A stretch of 64,000 nucleotides of DNA from Brasenia schreberi (Eukaryota > Streptophyta > Magnoliopsida > Nymphaeales > Cabombaceae): NCBI GenBank assembly GCA_036023115.1, contig JAYKKT010000041.1, positions 4,737,501-4,801,500 on the forward strand, in the 5' to 3' direction. Both the position numbers and the translations under genes were made by a program. Under the pieces are notes generated by a model that worked only from the letters and a program-made list of their open reading frames with translations, was not told the origin of the DNA and did not search any database. Every line of letters begins with the position of its first letter. Position 1 is the first letter of the stretch. This document shows positions 45,286 to 57,311 of the stretch, in pieces.

Positions 45286-48200
45286 CTTTATCCTTCATTG
45301 GTAAAGTTGTATTTTTTATTTTCCTTTCATTTTATAGTTTCTAGAGCACAGTAGTTTAAACTTTTATTTCATATTTGTTGTTTGTATGTGGATGCCTTGT
45401 GGACGATGATATCCATGATTCATACACTTGAGATAATATCGATGTTTGTTTCTATTAAGACATGATATCCTTGACTCATTAACAATTATTACAAGGAGTA
45501 TGTACAGTGGTGATTGACTATATGCTCGACGATGATAAAGATTTTATTTGTGTGTAATTAGGGCTTTTCTCATTGTATGTTTATATACATGTATTTATAA
45601 CTAAGTGACTAGTTTAATTCACTTTTCATATAATCGATCTCCTTCTCTCTCTCCTAATGGAGGATATACAACCATACTACATCTATTTATTTATTTTTAT
45701 AGCCATGATACTACATTAGAGGAGATGTGTCATAAACATGTAACAACAAAATAAACATGTGACAAAGAGAACGGTGAACCTCTCATCCAAGAAATCATGC
45801 CTAATAAGCAAAAATTAGCACTTCCTCAGGGTGGAGGCTCACCATTACACTCATTAAAAACATGTATTTATGTGTTATATATCATGAAATTTCAGCTATA
45901 GTTAAAGTCATACATTACCGTGTTATATGCCATGTAAGTAGACTTACATATGAATAAGGGAAGCAATAAATACATGTTGTCAATCTGAATAAGGTGCCTA
46001 GGCAAATGAACAAAGTAATTTTACAACTAAAACAAAACAAGAATTTACAACTAAATTCATAAGTCTTTTTACATTATACAACTAGTTAATCATTATCGAT
46101 ATTATATACATTATCATCGCCTAGTCCTCTTGATTCTAGGTATGCTACAATATGATTGTAAAATAATAGGTCCCAAGTGGTAACTCTTTCATATCTATGT
46201 CGCTACCAAGATGGAATGATAGGTGGCATCATGGATCCATCCACCATATATATGTAGAAAAATGCAAACAAAGTAAGTCATACTAAAATCAATATATTTT
46301 GATAGATAACAAGTTAACAATATACTTACCGCCAAAACATGTCACGTAGAATCATTATAGCACATCTATCAGACATCTTCCACAAGTAGTTGGATGTTAT
46401 TTGCCACTAATAAAACATATGTCGTTGATCCAATATGCAATGCGATGTAGAACAATACTAACACTTCCTTCTTTTATAAAATTCTTTATCCTACATTGGT
46501 AAAGTTGTATTTTTTATTTTCCTTTCATTTTATAGTTTCTAGATCATAGTAATTTAAACTTTTATTTCATATTTGTTGTTTGTATGTGGATGCCTTGTGG
46601 ACGATGATATCCATGATTCATACACTTGAGATAATATCGATGTTTGTTTCCATTAAGACATGATATCCTTGACTCATTAACAATTATTACAAGGAGTATG
46701 TACAGTGGTGATTGACTATATGCTCGACGATGATAAAGATTTTATTTGTGTGTAATTAGGGCTTTTCTCATTGTATGTGTATATACATGTATTTATAACT
46801 AAGTGACTAGTTTAATTCACTTTTCATATAATCAATCTCCTTCTCTCTCTCCTAATGGAGGATATACAACCATACTACATCTATTTATTTATTTTTATAG
46901 CCATGATACCACATTAGAGGAGATGTGTCATAAACATGTGACAAAGAGAACAGTGAACCTCTCATCCAAGAAATCATGCCTGATAAGCAAAAATTAGCAC
47001 TTCCTCAAAGTGGAGGCTCACCATTACACTCATTAAAAACATGTATTGATGTGTTATATATCATGAAATTTCAGCTATAGTTAAAGTCATACATTACCGT
47101 GTTATATGCTATGTAAGTAGACTTACATATGAATAAGGGAAGCAATAAATACATGTCAATCAGAATAAGGTGCCTAGGCAAATGAACAAAGTAATTTTAC
47201 AACTAAAACAAAACAAGAATTTACAACTAAATTCATAAGTCTTTTTATATTATACAACTAGTTAATCATTATCGATATTATATACATTATCATCGCCTAG
47301 TCCTCTTGATTCTAGGTATGCTACAATATGATTGTAAAATAATAGGTCCCAAGTGGTAACTCTTTCATATCTATGTCGCTACCAAGATGGAATGATAGGT
47401 GGCATCATGGATCCATCCACCATATATATGTAGAAAAATGCAAACAAAGTAAGTCATACTAAAATCAATATATTTTGATAGATAACAAGTTAACAATATA
47501 CTTACCGCCAAAACATGTCATGTAGAATCATTATAGCACATCTATCAAACATCTTCCACAAGTAGTTGGATGTTATTTGCCACTAATAAAACATATGTCG
47601 TTGATCCAATATGCAATGCGATGTAGAACAATACTAACACTTCCTTCTTTTATAAAATTCTTTATCCTACATTGGTAAAGTTGTATTTTTTATTTTCCTT
47701 TCATTTTATAGTTTCTAGATCATAGTAATTTAAACTTTTATTTCATATTTGTTGTTTGTATGTGGATGCCTTGTGGACGATGATATCCATGATTCATACA
47801 CTTGAGATAATATCGATGTTTGTTTCCATTAAGACATGATATCCTTGACTCATTAACAATTATTACAAGGAGTATGTACAGTGGTGATTGACTATATGCT
47901 CGACGATGATAAAGATTTTATTTGTGTGTAATTTGGGCTTTTCTCATTGTATGTGTATATACATGTATTTATAACTAAGTGACTAGTTTAATTCACTTTT
48001 CATATAATCGATCTCCTTCTCTCTCTCCTAATGGAGGATATACAACCATACTACATCTATTTATTTATTTTTATAGCCATGATACCACATTAGAGGAGAT
48101 GTGTCATAAACATGTAACAACAAAATAAACATGTGACAAAGAGAACGGTGAACCTCTCATCCAAGAAATCATGCCTGATAAGCAAAAATTAGCACTTCCT

Positions 48201-51137
48201 TAGGGTGGAGGCTCACCATTACACTCATTAAAAACATGTATTGATGTGTTATATATCATGAGATTTCAGCTATAGTTAAAGTCATACATTACCGTGTTAT
48301 ATGCCATGTAAGTAGACTTACATATGAATAAGGGAAGCAATAAATACATGTTGTCAATCAGAATAAGGTGCCTAGGCAAATGAACAAAGTAATTTTACAA
48401 CTAAAACAAAACAAGAATTCACAACTAAATTCATAAGTCTTTTTATATTATACAACTAGTTAATCATTATCGATATTATATACATTATCATCGCCTAGTC
48501 CTCTTGATTCTAGGTATGCTACAATATGATTGTAAAATAATAGGTCCCAAGTGGTAACTCTTTCATATCTATGTCGCTACCAAGATGGAATGATAGGTGG
48601 CATCATGGATCCATCCACCATATATATGTAGAAAAATGCAAACAAAGTAAGTCATACTAAAATCAATATATTTTGATAGATAACAAGTTAACAATATACT
48701 TACCGCCAAAACATGTCACGTAGAATCATTATAGCACATCTATCAGACATCTTGCACAAGTAGTTGGATGTTATTTGCCACTAATAAAACATATGTCGTT
48801 GATCCAATATGCAATGCGATGTAGAACAATAATAACACTTCATTTCATAGTTTCTAGAGCATAGTAGTTTAAACTTTTATTTCATATTTGTTGTTTGTAT
48901 ATGGATGCCTTGTGGACGATGATATCCATGATTCATACACTTGAGATAATATCGATCTTTGTTTCCATTAAGACGTGATATCGTTGACTCATTAACAATT
49001 ATTACAAGGAGTATGTACAGTGGTGATTGACTATATGCTCGATGATGATAAAGATTTTATTTGTGTGTAATTAGGGCTTTTCTCATTGTATGTGTATATA
49101 CATGTATTTATAACTAAGTGACTAGTTTAATTCAATTTTCATATAATTGACCTCCTTCTCTCTCTCCTAATGGAGGATATACAACCATACTACATCTATT
49201 TATTTATTTTTATAGCCATGATACCACATTAGAGGAGATGTGTCATAAACATGTAACAACAAAATAAACATGTGACAAAGAGAACGGTGAACCTCTCATC
49301 CAAGAAATCATGCCTGATAAACAAAAATTAGCACTTCCTCAGGGTGGAGGCTCACCATTACACTCATTAAAAACATGTATTGATGTGTTATATATCATGA
49401 AATTTCAGCTATAGTTAAAGTCATACATTACCGTGTTATATGCCATGTAAGTAGACTTACATATGAATAAGGGAAGTAATAAATACATGTTGTCAATCAG
49501 AATAAGGTGCCTAGGCAAATGAACAAAGTAATTTTACAACTAAAACAAAACAAGAATTTACAACTAAATTCATAAGTCTTTTTATATTATACAACTAGTT
49601 AATCATTATCGATATTATATACATTATCATCGCCTAGTCCTCTTGATTCTAGGTATGCTACAATATGATTGTAAAATAATAGGTCCCAAGTGGTAACTCT
49701 TTCATATCTATGTCGCTACCAAGATGGAATGATAGGTGGCATCATGGATCCATCCACCATATATATGTAGAAAAATGCAAACAAAGTAAGTCATACTAAA
49801 ATCAATATATTTTGATAGATAACAAGTTAACAATATACTTACCGCCAAAACATGTCACGTAGAATCATTATAGCACATCTATCAGACATCTTGCACAAGT
49901 AGTTGGATGTTATTTGCCACTAATAAAACATATGTCGTTGATCCAATATGCAATGCGATGTAGAACAATAATAACACTTCATTTCATAGTTTCTAGAGCA
50001 TAGTAGTTTAAACTTTTATTTCATATTTGTTGTTTGTATATGGATGCCTTGTGGACGATGATATCCATGATTCATACACTTGAGATAATATCGATCTTTG
50101 TTTCCATTAAGACGTGATATCGTTGACTCATTAACAATTATTACAAGGAGTATGTACAGTGGTGATTGACTATATGCTCGATGATGATAAAGATTTTATT
50201 TGTGTGTAATTAGGGCTTTTCTCATTGTATGTGTATATACATGTATTTATAACTAAGTGACTAGTTTAATTCAATTTTCATATAATTGACCTCCTTCTCT
50301 CTCTCCTAATGGAGGATATACAACCATACTACATCTATTTATTTATTTTTATAGCCATGATACCACATTAGAGGAGATGTGTCATAAACATGTAACAACA
50401 AAATAAACATGTGACAAAGAGAACGGTGAACCTCTCATCCAAGAAATCATGCCTGATAAACAAAAATTAGCACTTCCTCAGGGTGGAGGCTCACCATTAC
50501 ACTCATTAAAAACATGTATTGATGTGTTATATATCATGAAATTTCAGCTATAGTTAAAGTCATACATTACCGTGTTATATGCCATGTAAGTAGACTTACA
50601 TATGAATAAGGGAAGTAATAAATACATGTTGTCAATCAGAATAAGGTGCCTAGGCAAATGAACAAAGTAATTTTACAACTAAAACAAAACAAGAATTTAC
50701 AACTAAATTCATAAGTCTTTTTATATTATACAACTAGTTAATCATTATCGATATTATATACATTATCATCGCCTAGTCCTCTTGATTCTAGGTATGCTAC
50801 AATATGATTGTAAAATAATAGGTCCCAAGTGGTAACTCTTTCATATCTATGTCGCTACCAAGATGGAATGATAGGTGGCATCATGGATCCATCCACCATA
50901 TATATGTAGAAAAATGCAAACAAAGTAAGTCATACTAAAATCAATATATTTTGATAGATAACAAGTTAACAATATACTTACCGCCAAAACATGTCACATA
51001 GAATCATTATAGAACATCTATCAGACATCTTGCACAAGTAGTTGGATGTTATTTGCCACTAATAAAACATATGTCGTTGATCTAATATGCAATGCGATGT
51101 AGAACAATACTAACACTTCCTTCTTTTATAAAATTGC
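45286..51137. repeat. Tandem array, five units of 1.14-1.20 kb
   Basis: The anchor GATGCCTTGTGGACGATGAT occurs at 45391, 46589, 47765, 48904 and 50043, giving periods 1198, 1176, 1139 and 1139. Units 1-3 keep a TTTATCCTNCATTGGTAAAG segment that units 4 and 5 lack. Units 4 and 5 are nearly identical over their full length. No long open frame in any unit. A diverged single relative of part of the unit lies at 56990-57230, next to another PMD fragment, so the unit probably derives from the 3' part of a PMD element. Confidence 0.95.
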
Positions 51138-51420
51138 AAAGTATATATGGGGATGATGTGTGACCTTCTTAAATAATAATCTACAAGACTACGACCACCA
51201 TGTCTCTTTCTCATTCCAAAGCACCTCGATGACGTGATAGTCATAGTTACTAGGACCATTCACCCATCAATATGTGAGATCATAAACCAGGGTACTTGCA
51301 GCTTGTTTGCTTGCCTAAATCTTGTCTTTTGGCATTCTTTGTGCTATAAGAAGAAACCATACATAGAGAAATAGAATAGGACATGTTATCACAAGTTCAC
51401 TCACCACGTTACATTCTTTC
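51138..51420. other. Array flank, no gene recognised
   Basis: Short AT-rich stretch between the tandem array and Copia D. Likely more of the PMD element. Nothing definite. Confidence 0.4.
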
Positions 51421-51423
51421 ACC

Positions 51424-53600
51424 CATTAAAATTTTAGATAAATGCTCATGACTCCCAACTTGCTCAAAGAAGCCACAAGTCCATTTCTATTGACTACTTT
51501 TGTGAGAATATCTGAAGACTTAACATAATTCAATTGAAACAATTGATTTATTACCTTTTCTCTTATGAAGTGATAATCGATCTCAATATGTTTGATTTGC
51601 TCATCATAAATTGGATTGGATGCGATTTGTATTGCTGTTTTGATGTCATAATATAAGGCAATAGGGCATGTTGTCTCCATACCCAACTCTTTCATAAGAG
51701 ACATTAATCATAGTCCTTCGTACATCCCTTGAGCAATTGCTCTATACTCAGCTTCTGTACTGGATTCAACTACAACCACATGTTTTTATATTTTTTATGA
51801 GACAATATTACCCCCAATTAGTGCAATATATCTTGAAGTAGATTTTTTGTCATATGAGAATTTGAACAGTCTACATCTGAATACACTTCGATATTAAGAT
51901 ACCCCTGCATCCATATGGGCGTTTGTTGGAGCATGCATGAACCAACTAACCATTCCTATTGCATATTCAATGTCTAGATGGATAATAGTTAGATAAATCA
52001 AATTTTCAACCAATATTTGATACTTGTCCACATCTTCATGTTGTTCTTTATCATGAAGATGTAGCTTTTCATTTACTTCCACTGGAATGACGCTCTTCTC
52101 GCAATTCATCGTATTTGTGTCCTGTAGTAAATCTATAGTATATTTTCTTTGAATCAGGAGCACACCATTGCTTGAATACAAAACTTCAATACTAAAAAAA
52201 TAGTGTAGTTTACCAAAGTCTTTTGGGTTAAAGAATTTATATAACTTTTCCTTAAGTATGGTGATTTCTTCAAGATCATCTCCTGTAACAATAATGTCAT
52301 CTACATAGACAATCAAAATAGATATTTTCTCTCCCTTCTTAATGAATAAGGTATTAATATTCCTATGGTATCCCAAACTACTCATACCTTCATTGAATTT
52401 CTCAAGCCAAGCTCTAGGAGATTATTTGAGACCATAAATAGCTTTATGTAATTTACATACTTTACTCTTCAATTCCTTAGTCTTAAATCCAAGAAGTATC
52501 TTTGTATAAACTTCTTCATTAAGAGTTCCCTACAGAAAAATATTTTTTTACATCCAACTGCCACATATCCCACCTTTGTGTGTTACGAGAGTCATAATAA
52601 CTCTCATATAGGTAAGTTTTACTATTGAAGCAAAAGTTTCAATATAATCAACTCCATATAACTGATTGTAGCCTTTATCTATCACCCTTATCTTGTACCG
52701 CTTAAGACTTCCATTAGCTTTAAACTTATCTGTGTAAACTTATTTGCAGCTCACTTGTTTTACGCCTAGAGATAAATCAACAATAATCCAAGTATTATTC
52801 TTTTTCAAGGTATCTAATTCACTCTACATGATATCATTTCACTGAACAACTTGATTTGCTTCCTCTATATTTCTAGGTATAAGATGTAGTTCAACATTCA
52901 TAACAAAATTCCAATAGTTGTCTGAAGTAGAATTATAGGAGACACATTGAGAAATAGGATACAAAGTGTAAGTTCTTTTACCTTTCCTGATAGTAGTAGG
53001 AAGATCATAGTCAAAATCTATGGGAGGCTGCATATCTAAATTTGAGGAGAGATCCTTAATCACATTAACTTGAGCATGGGGCATCATCACTTTTTTTTTC
53101 CATGAACATACGTTTTGATATCTTTAGAAACAATATTAATTTCATCTTTCTCATTAAGATTAGATTCTACTTCAATGAGGCTTACGAAAGGACATGCATA
53201 GGTTTATTCACATGACCCACACACTCTCCTTTGAAAGGATAATAAGGAGCAGACTCAAAGAAAATAGCATCCAAGGACATATAAGTCTTTCTATGTACTA
53301 GAACACAACATTGATACCCTTTATAGGAAGTGGAGTGTCTGATGAATATACACTTGGTGGCTCTAGGATCCACTTTATCTCAGATATTTGAGTGGATATG
53401 ACTATAATATGTACAACCAAAGATACAAAGAGGAACATGAAATAGTTTATTTTAGGAGTAAGAGTTTTCCATAGAGACGCACCATGCAGTACAAAACTTT
53501 GCATTCTATTAATTAGATAAATTGAGGTTAGTACTGCTTCACCCCAATAGAACTTTGGAGCATTACATCCAATGACTAAGCTATGCATTACAAAACATCA
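51424..53600 (-). mobile_element. Copia D, partial and decayed
   Basis: From the right: integrase tail (53588-53182; GEAVLTSIYLINRMQS, DPRATKCIFIRHS), linker (53090-52839), RT (52800-51894; ILIVYVDDIIVTGDD, DFGKLHYFFSIEV) and RNase H (51704-51426; KTAIQIASNP, KHIEIDYHFIREK). No LTR, gag, protease or integrase core was found; it is cut off at both ends. Stops and frameshifts separate the pieces. It belongs to the same lineage as Copia B at 6.4-8.0 kb rather than that of Copia A or C. Confidence 0.85.
51894..52385 (-). pseudogene. Copia D reverse transcriptase, C-terminal half
   Basis: 163-codon open frame with the YVDDIIVTGDD active site, DFGKLHYFFSIEV and the start of the connection region (APTNAHMDAG). 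The remaining RT N-terminal part lies upstream (52800-52400) in a broken frame. Confidence 0.85.
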
Positions 53601-55060
53601 CCCAACAAGAAAGTGATGCCTTTAAATAAAAATTGAAGTGGTCATCAAACCTTGGTTAAAATCATGCAACCTAACCCACACCGACACAATGGAGGTGACT
53701 TCTAATCTCCATGGTTCCATTTCTTATTCAATAAGGTTTTCTTGGCCAATTTCCACACATTTTGCTGCATAATTAAATTCACATATTCTTTCGTCATAGC
53801 CCATATTAGAAAGTCATAGCCTGTATTAGAAACATATTGTTCATCCCAACATAAAACCACATGTTTTGAAACTTCAACTAGTCCTATTTTCTCTAGAAAA
53901 TCCATTGAGATGGTCTATTTTAATGGTTCCATCTACCTTGTATAAAGCTCTCCTAGAATCTTTGGGTCAATCTCTAGCTGATCTTTTATTGTTTAATCCT
54001 CTTTTGTCATGTTACCCAAGACCTGCAACCAGGTGGACAAGCCTTCTGCTCCCTTATCTCTTCTACTCAATCATGAAGAGGAATCTTTCCAATATTTTGC
54101 AGATAACTAGGAGCAAAAGCCCCAAGGTTACTCATAGTTGTTAAAAATCATTTCTCAAATACTTGGAGGGAATGGGCCTTCATAGACACTTAAGTGAGAT
54201 ACCTTCTTCCGAACACTTTGCTTAGGTTTAATTTCCTTGAGTTACAAATGAAAAGAAAAGGTACAAAATCAAAGTGAACTCCATGGTAATACTAATTTCC
54301 ATTCCAAACCTAACCATGTGACTCGACAAACCCATCTTGGTGCATGGAAAGCATAGTATTATAAGCAAAAAGAAAGGGGATTTCCATTTGTACACCTCCT
54401 TTTACTAAATGTATACCCATGGACACCTTCTGTGCTCCCTACACACACTCCTTGCATTCCTCCTTCCATTGACACCATTCCTCCTACCACCACTACTATT
54501 CACTTCAGTTGTTGGTGCAGGCAAGCCCTCCCAACCCTACTTCTCTCCCTCTTCTCTTCTTTTCCATGAGCGATTCTTTAGGAATGTCGCACCTAGCAAA
54601 CATCCCTTTCCTCCCTCTCTCTCTCTTCTCTAGTAGCAATAAGTATTCAAAGCAAACATATAGGTGCATATGCCTTCCAAGATAGATGCTTCTCAGTTTG
54701 TCTACCTTGGACAAGTAAATGCGGCAAGCACATTTGCCTTCCAACCAATAATTGTGCTTGTCCAAGGTAGATGCACTCCAACATGTTTGTTTCTTGAAAG
54801 CATATACTTCGAGCCACGTCTGCTTGTTTGGGGCAGACATACCTCAATGTATTTGATATGAAAAATAGACACATCTTGGTGTGTTTGTCCTTTGACTTGC
54901 AATTGCCGGATACAATTTCCTATGATGAAACACTTATACTTTCCTATATGATTAGGTATGGCTAGTTGTATAAGACTAACAGGTTGTGTAATTACAGCTT
55001 TAGGAACATCCAAATGTGGTAAGGAAATTGTAAACTAATGACATGTTCGCGACTCCAAGG
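53601..55060. other. Unassigned region with C/T-rich tract and a hairpin
   Basis: No gene recognised. 54400-54640 is C/T-rich. CCTTGGACAAG (about 54705-54715) and CTTGTCCAAGG (about 54752-54762) form an 11-bp inverted repeat. The stretch near 54280-54400 weakly resembles 63655-63780. Confidence 0.45.
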
Positions 55061-55079
55061 AAACAAAAAAAAAGATAGT

Positions 55080-56261
55080 CAAACAACCTCTACACGATGA
55101 TGTCAAACATGAAATGGACTCTCGTGTAAAAGCACCTATTGATATGACTATATTTACATATGAGGATGAGGTTGGTCCTTTACATTATCTTTTAGTGAAA
55201 CATGATGAAGCTGATCCTTCTTGTGATAGAGATTTTGATGCAATAGAAGGTAAAAATAATGATATTAAGTGTGATAAGATCATATAAATTCTAAACATGA
55301 GTGTGATTGGTAACTAAGATCAATCATTTTTGCCTTGAATATTATTATAATTGATGTGTATTAAATAAAACTTGCAGAGCATATTGAAAGTGATCATTGC
55401 TCATTCATGATACAAAGTAGTTTTTAAAATAGAATGTTATGTAGAGGGCATTGAGACACAATCAATCAATTGTAAGGAGTTGTCTACCAATCTTGACTAC
55501 ATATTCAAGGAGAGTTATTGCACGAAGTGTTGAACTATCCATTACTTAGTGCTTTTATCAAACTATGACAACCAAATACTAACAATTTTATATGTTTTCA
55601 GGTGAGATGACTATCACCCTACACGATGTCAATGAAATCCTTGGCCTTCAGATGAATGAATACCTTGTTGTGCTCACACGTTAGATATAAGTGCAAAGAC
55701 AAGATTATGTGACCCATTTAAACTTGAGCATCAATGATTTGGAGGTGCAAATGAAGTCCAGAGCTATGAAATTGGACTTCCTCTGAGAAAGATCTCAAGC
55801 ACACTCTTATATACCAGAGGTAGGGCAATGTTATATCTTTTATACTATATAAGATATATTTTCTATCATGATAAGTCTCGCAATAGGGTGCTAGCTATGA
55901 TTATGTAGTTGTTAGATAGTGATATTCATAGGGTTGGAGACCATGCCTGGGATGCGGATACACTTGTTTGGCAACTTTGTTTAATAGTCACACTCCCTAC
56001 CTGAGGTAATTACTATCTTTCCATCATTGTTTTCAATTAATATTTTAAGTTTTCTATAATATTTTAATATACATTTTAAAGTATGTTGTAGATATGGATT
56101 TATTAGTATTTTCAAGCCTTTAGAGTAAGTGTGCAATCGAAATAGGTTGAGGGATATCCTCGTGTAGTTAGATGAATGAGGGATGCTACTCATAAGAAGT
56201 CTCTCATGTCTCGACTTGCTTGGTATATTAAGAAGTTAGATATCATGACAACAAATGAGAT

Positions 56262-56309
<48 letters not shown>

Positions 56310-56680
56310 GTGGATCAAAATTTATTATATAAGTTACTTATTTTACAATCTTGTTGGTATCATATCTTATTTTAATTGTAGATTGATTGCCAACCTTGTT
56401 TTTATAGAAAATTATATTATTAGTAAGTACATACTGACTTAATATCATGGGTGTATTTGTTGCTTAGATGTTATGGAGGGATATATGGTAGACACAACCA
56501 TTTGTCACTTTGGTCATTGACAACACATTCCTCTTTATCCATCGAAGAGTACAACCTATGAAATGAGTGATGTGAGGTATAGATCTTACACAGCTTGGAT
56601 CCATCACAATACTGTCTTCAAAATAGCTTGAACTATCCATTGAAGCCGATGATTGCACATAGGGAATGTACTTATTTGAT
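55080..56680 (+). pseudogene. PMD element fragment 3
   Basis: Decayed PMD coding sequence. GEMTITLHDVNEILGLQM at 55601-55655 matches the conserved GECTITLQDV region. A later part (55860-55990) and a C-terminal segment (56470-56580; WRDIWWTQPFVTLVIDN) are in different frames. A microsatellite sits in it at 56258-56310. Confidence 0.68.
56258..56310. repeat. (CA)n(TA)n microsatellite
   Basis: About 14 CA units followed by about 12 TA units. Confidence 0.95.
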
Positions 56681-56989
56681 ACAATGATACTAGAATCTTT
56701 TTTTCATATTTGAATATTTAATCATATTTTTTCACTCTTCTTTTCAAACACAACTAACCGAAACCCACATCAAGTTGACTTATTAAATGAATGAGTTGAA
56801 GCCCACATCAAATCAAATTATATAACACATAATTACAATACATTATTCATAATCAAATAAATACATAAAGAGTAGATATATATATCGAAAATAAAAAATA
56901 AGAACTACTTGCCAATAGCATGAATAGTATCATCTCTTGGTTCTTTCAGAAATAAATATTCATTAATACACTACAAAATGATAAATCTC

Positions 56990-57250
56990 AACTAATAATA
57001 CTTTAATACCAACTTAATTCACACATTAGACAGATAGGTGACATGAGGGATCCATCTTTCATGTACGGTTGTAATAAAATTAACAAAAGTTAAGCATCTT
57101 CATTTGCAGGAGAATATAATACAAAATAGAAGTTAATGTACTACATACAACTAAAAAGTGTTGTCCTCATTCATTATAATACATCTACTACATATGTCAT
57201 GCACTTATAGATAATCACCATAAAAAAATAGTAGAAGAAACATTGTCAAT
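56990..57250. repeat. Single diverged relative of the tandem-array unit
   Basis: GATAGGTGACATGAGGGATC corresponds to GATAGGTGGCATCATGGATC of the array, and TACATCTACTACATATGTCA to a matching part further on, with similar spacing. It lies downstream of PMD fragment 3, as the array lies downstream of PMD fragment 2. Confidence 0.6.
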
Positions 57251-57311
57251 TTCATCCTTAATGCAACGTACCACTGCATAGCAATTATCCAACCCATATC
57301 GGGCAGTGATA

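Noticed and set aside
45286..51137. Array as a cluster of tandemly duplicated genes
   Set aside because: No unit has an open frame above about 65 codons, and stops occur in all frames of every unit.
54505..54840. Overlapping Cys-containing frames on both strands at 54.4-55.0 kb
   Set aside because: Frames arise from short repeated CTTGTCC/GGACAAG motifs and an inverted repeat; no family resemblance.
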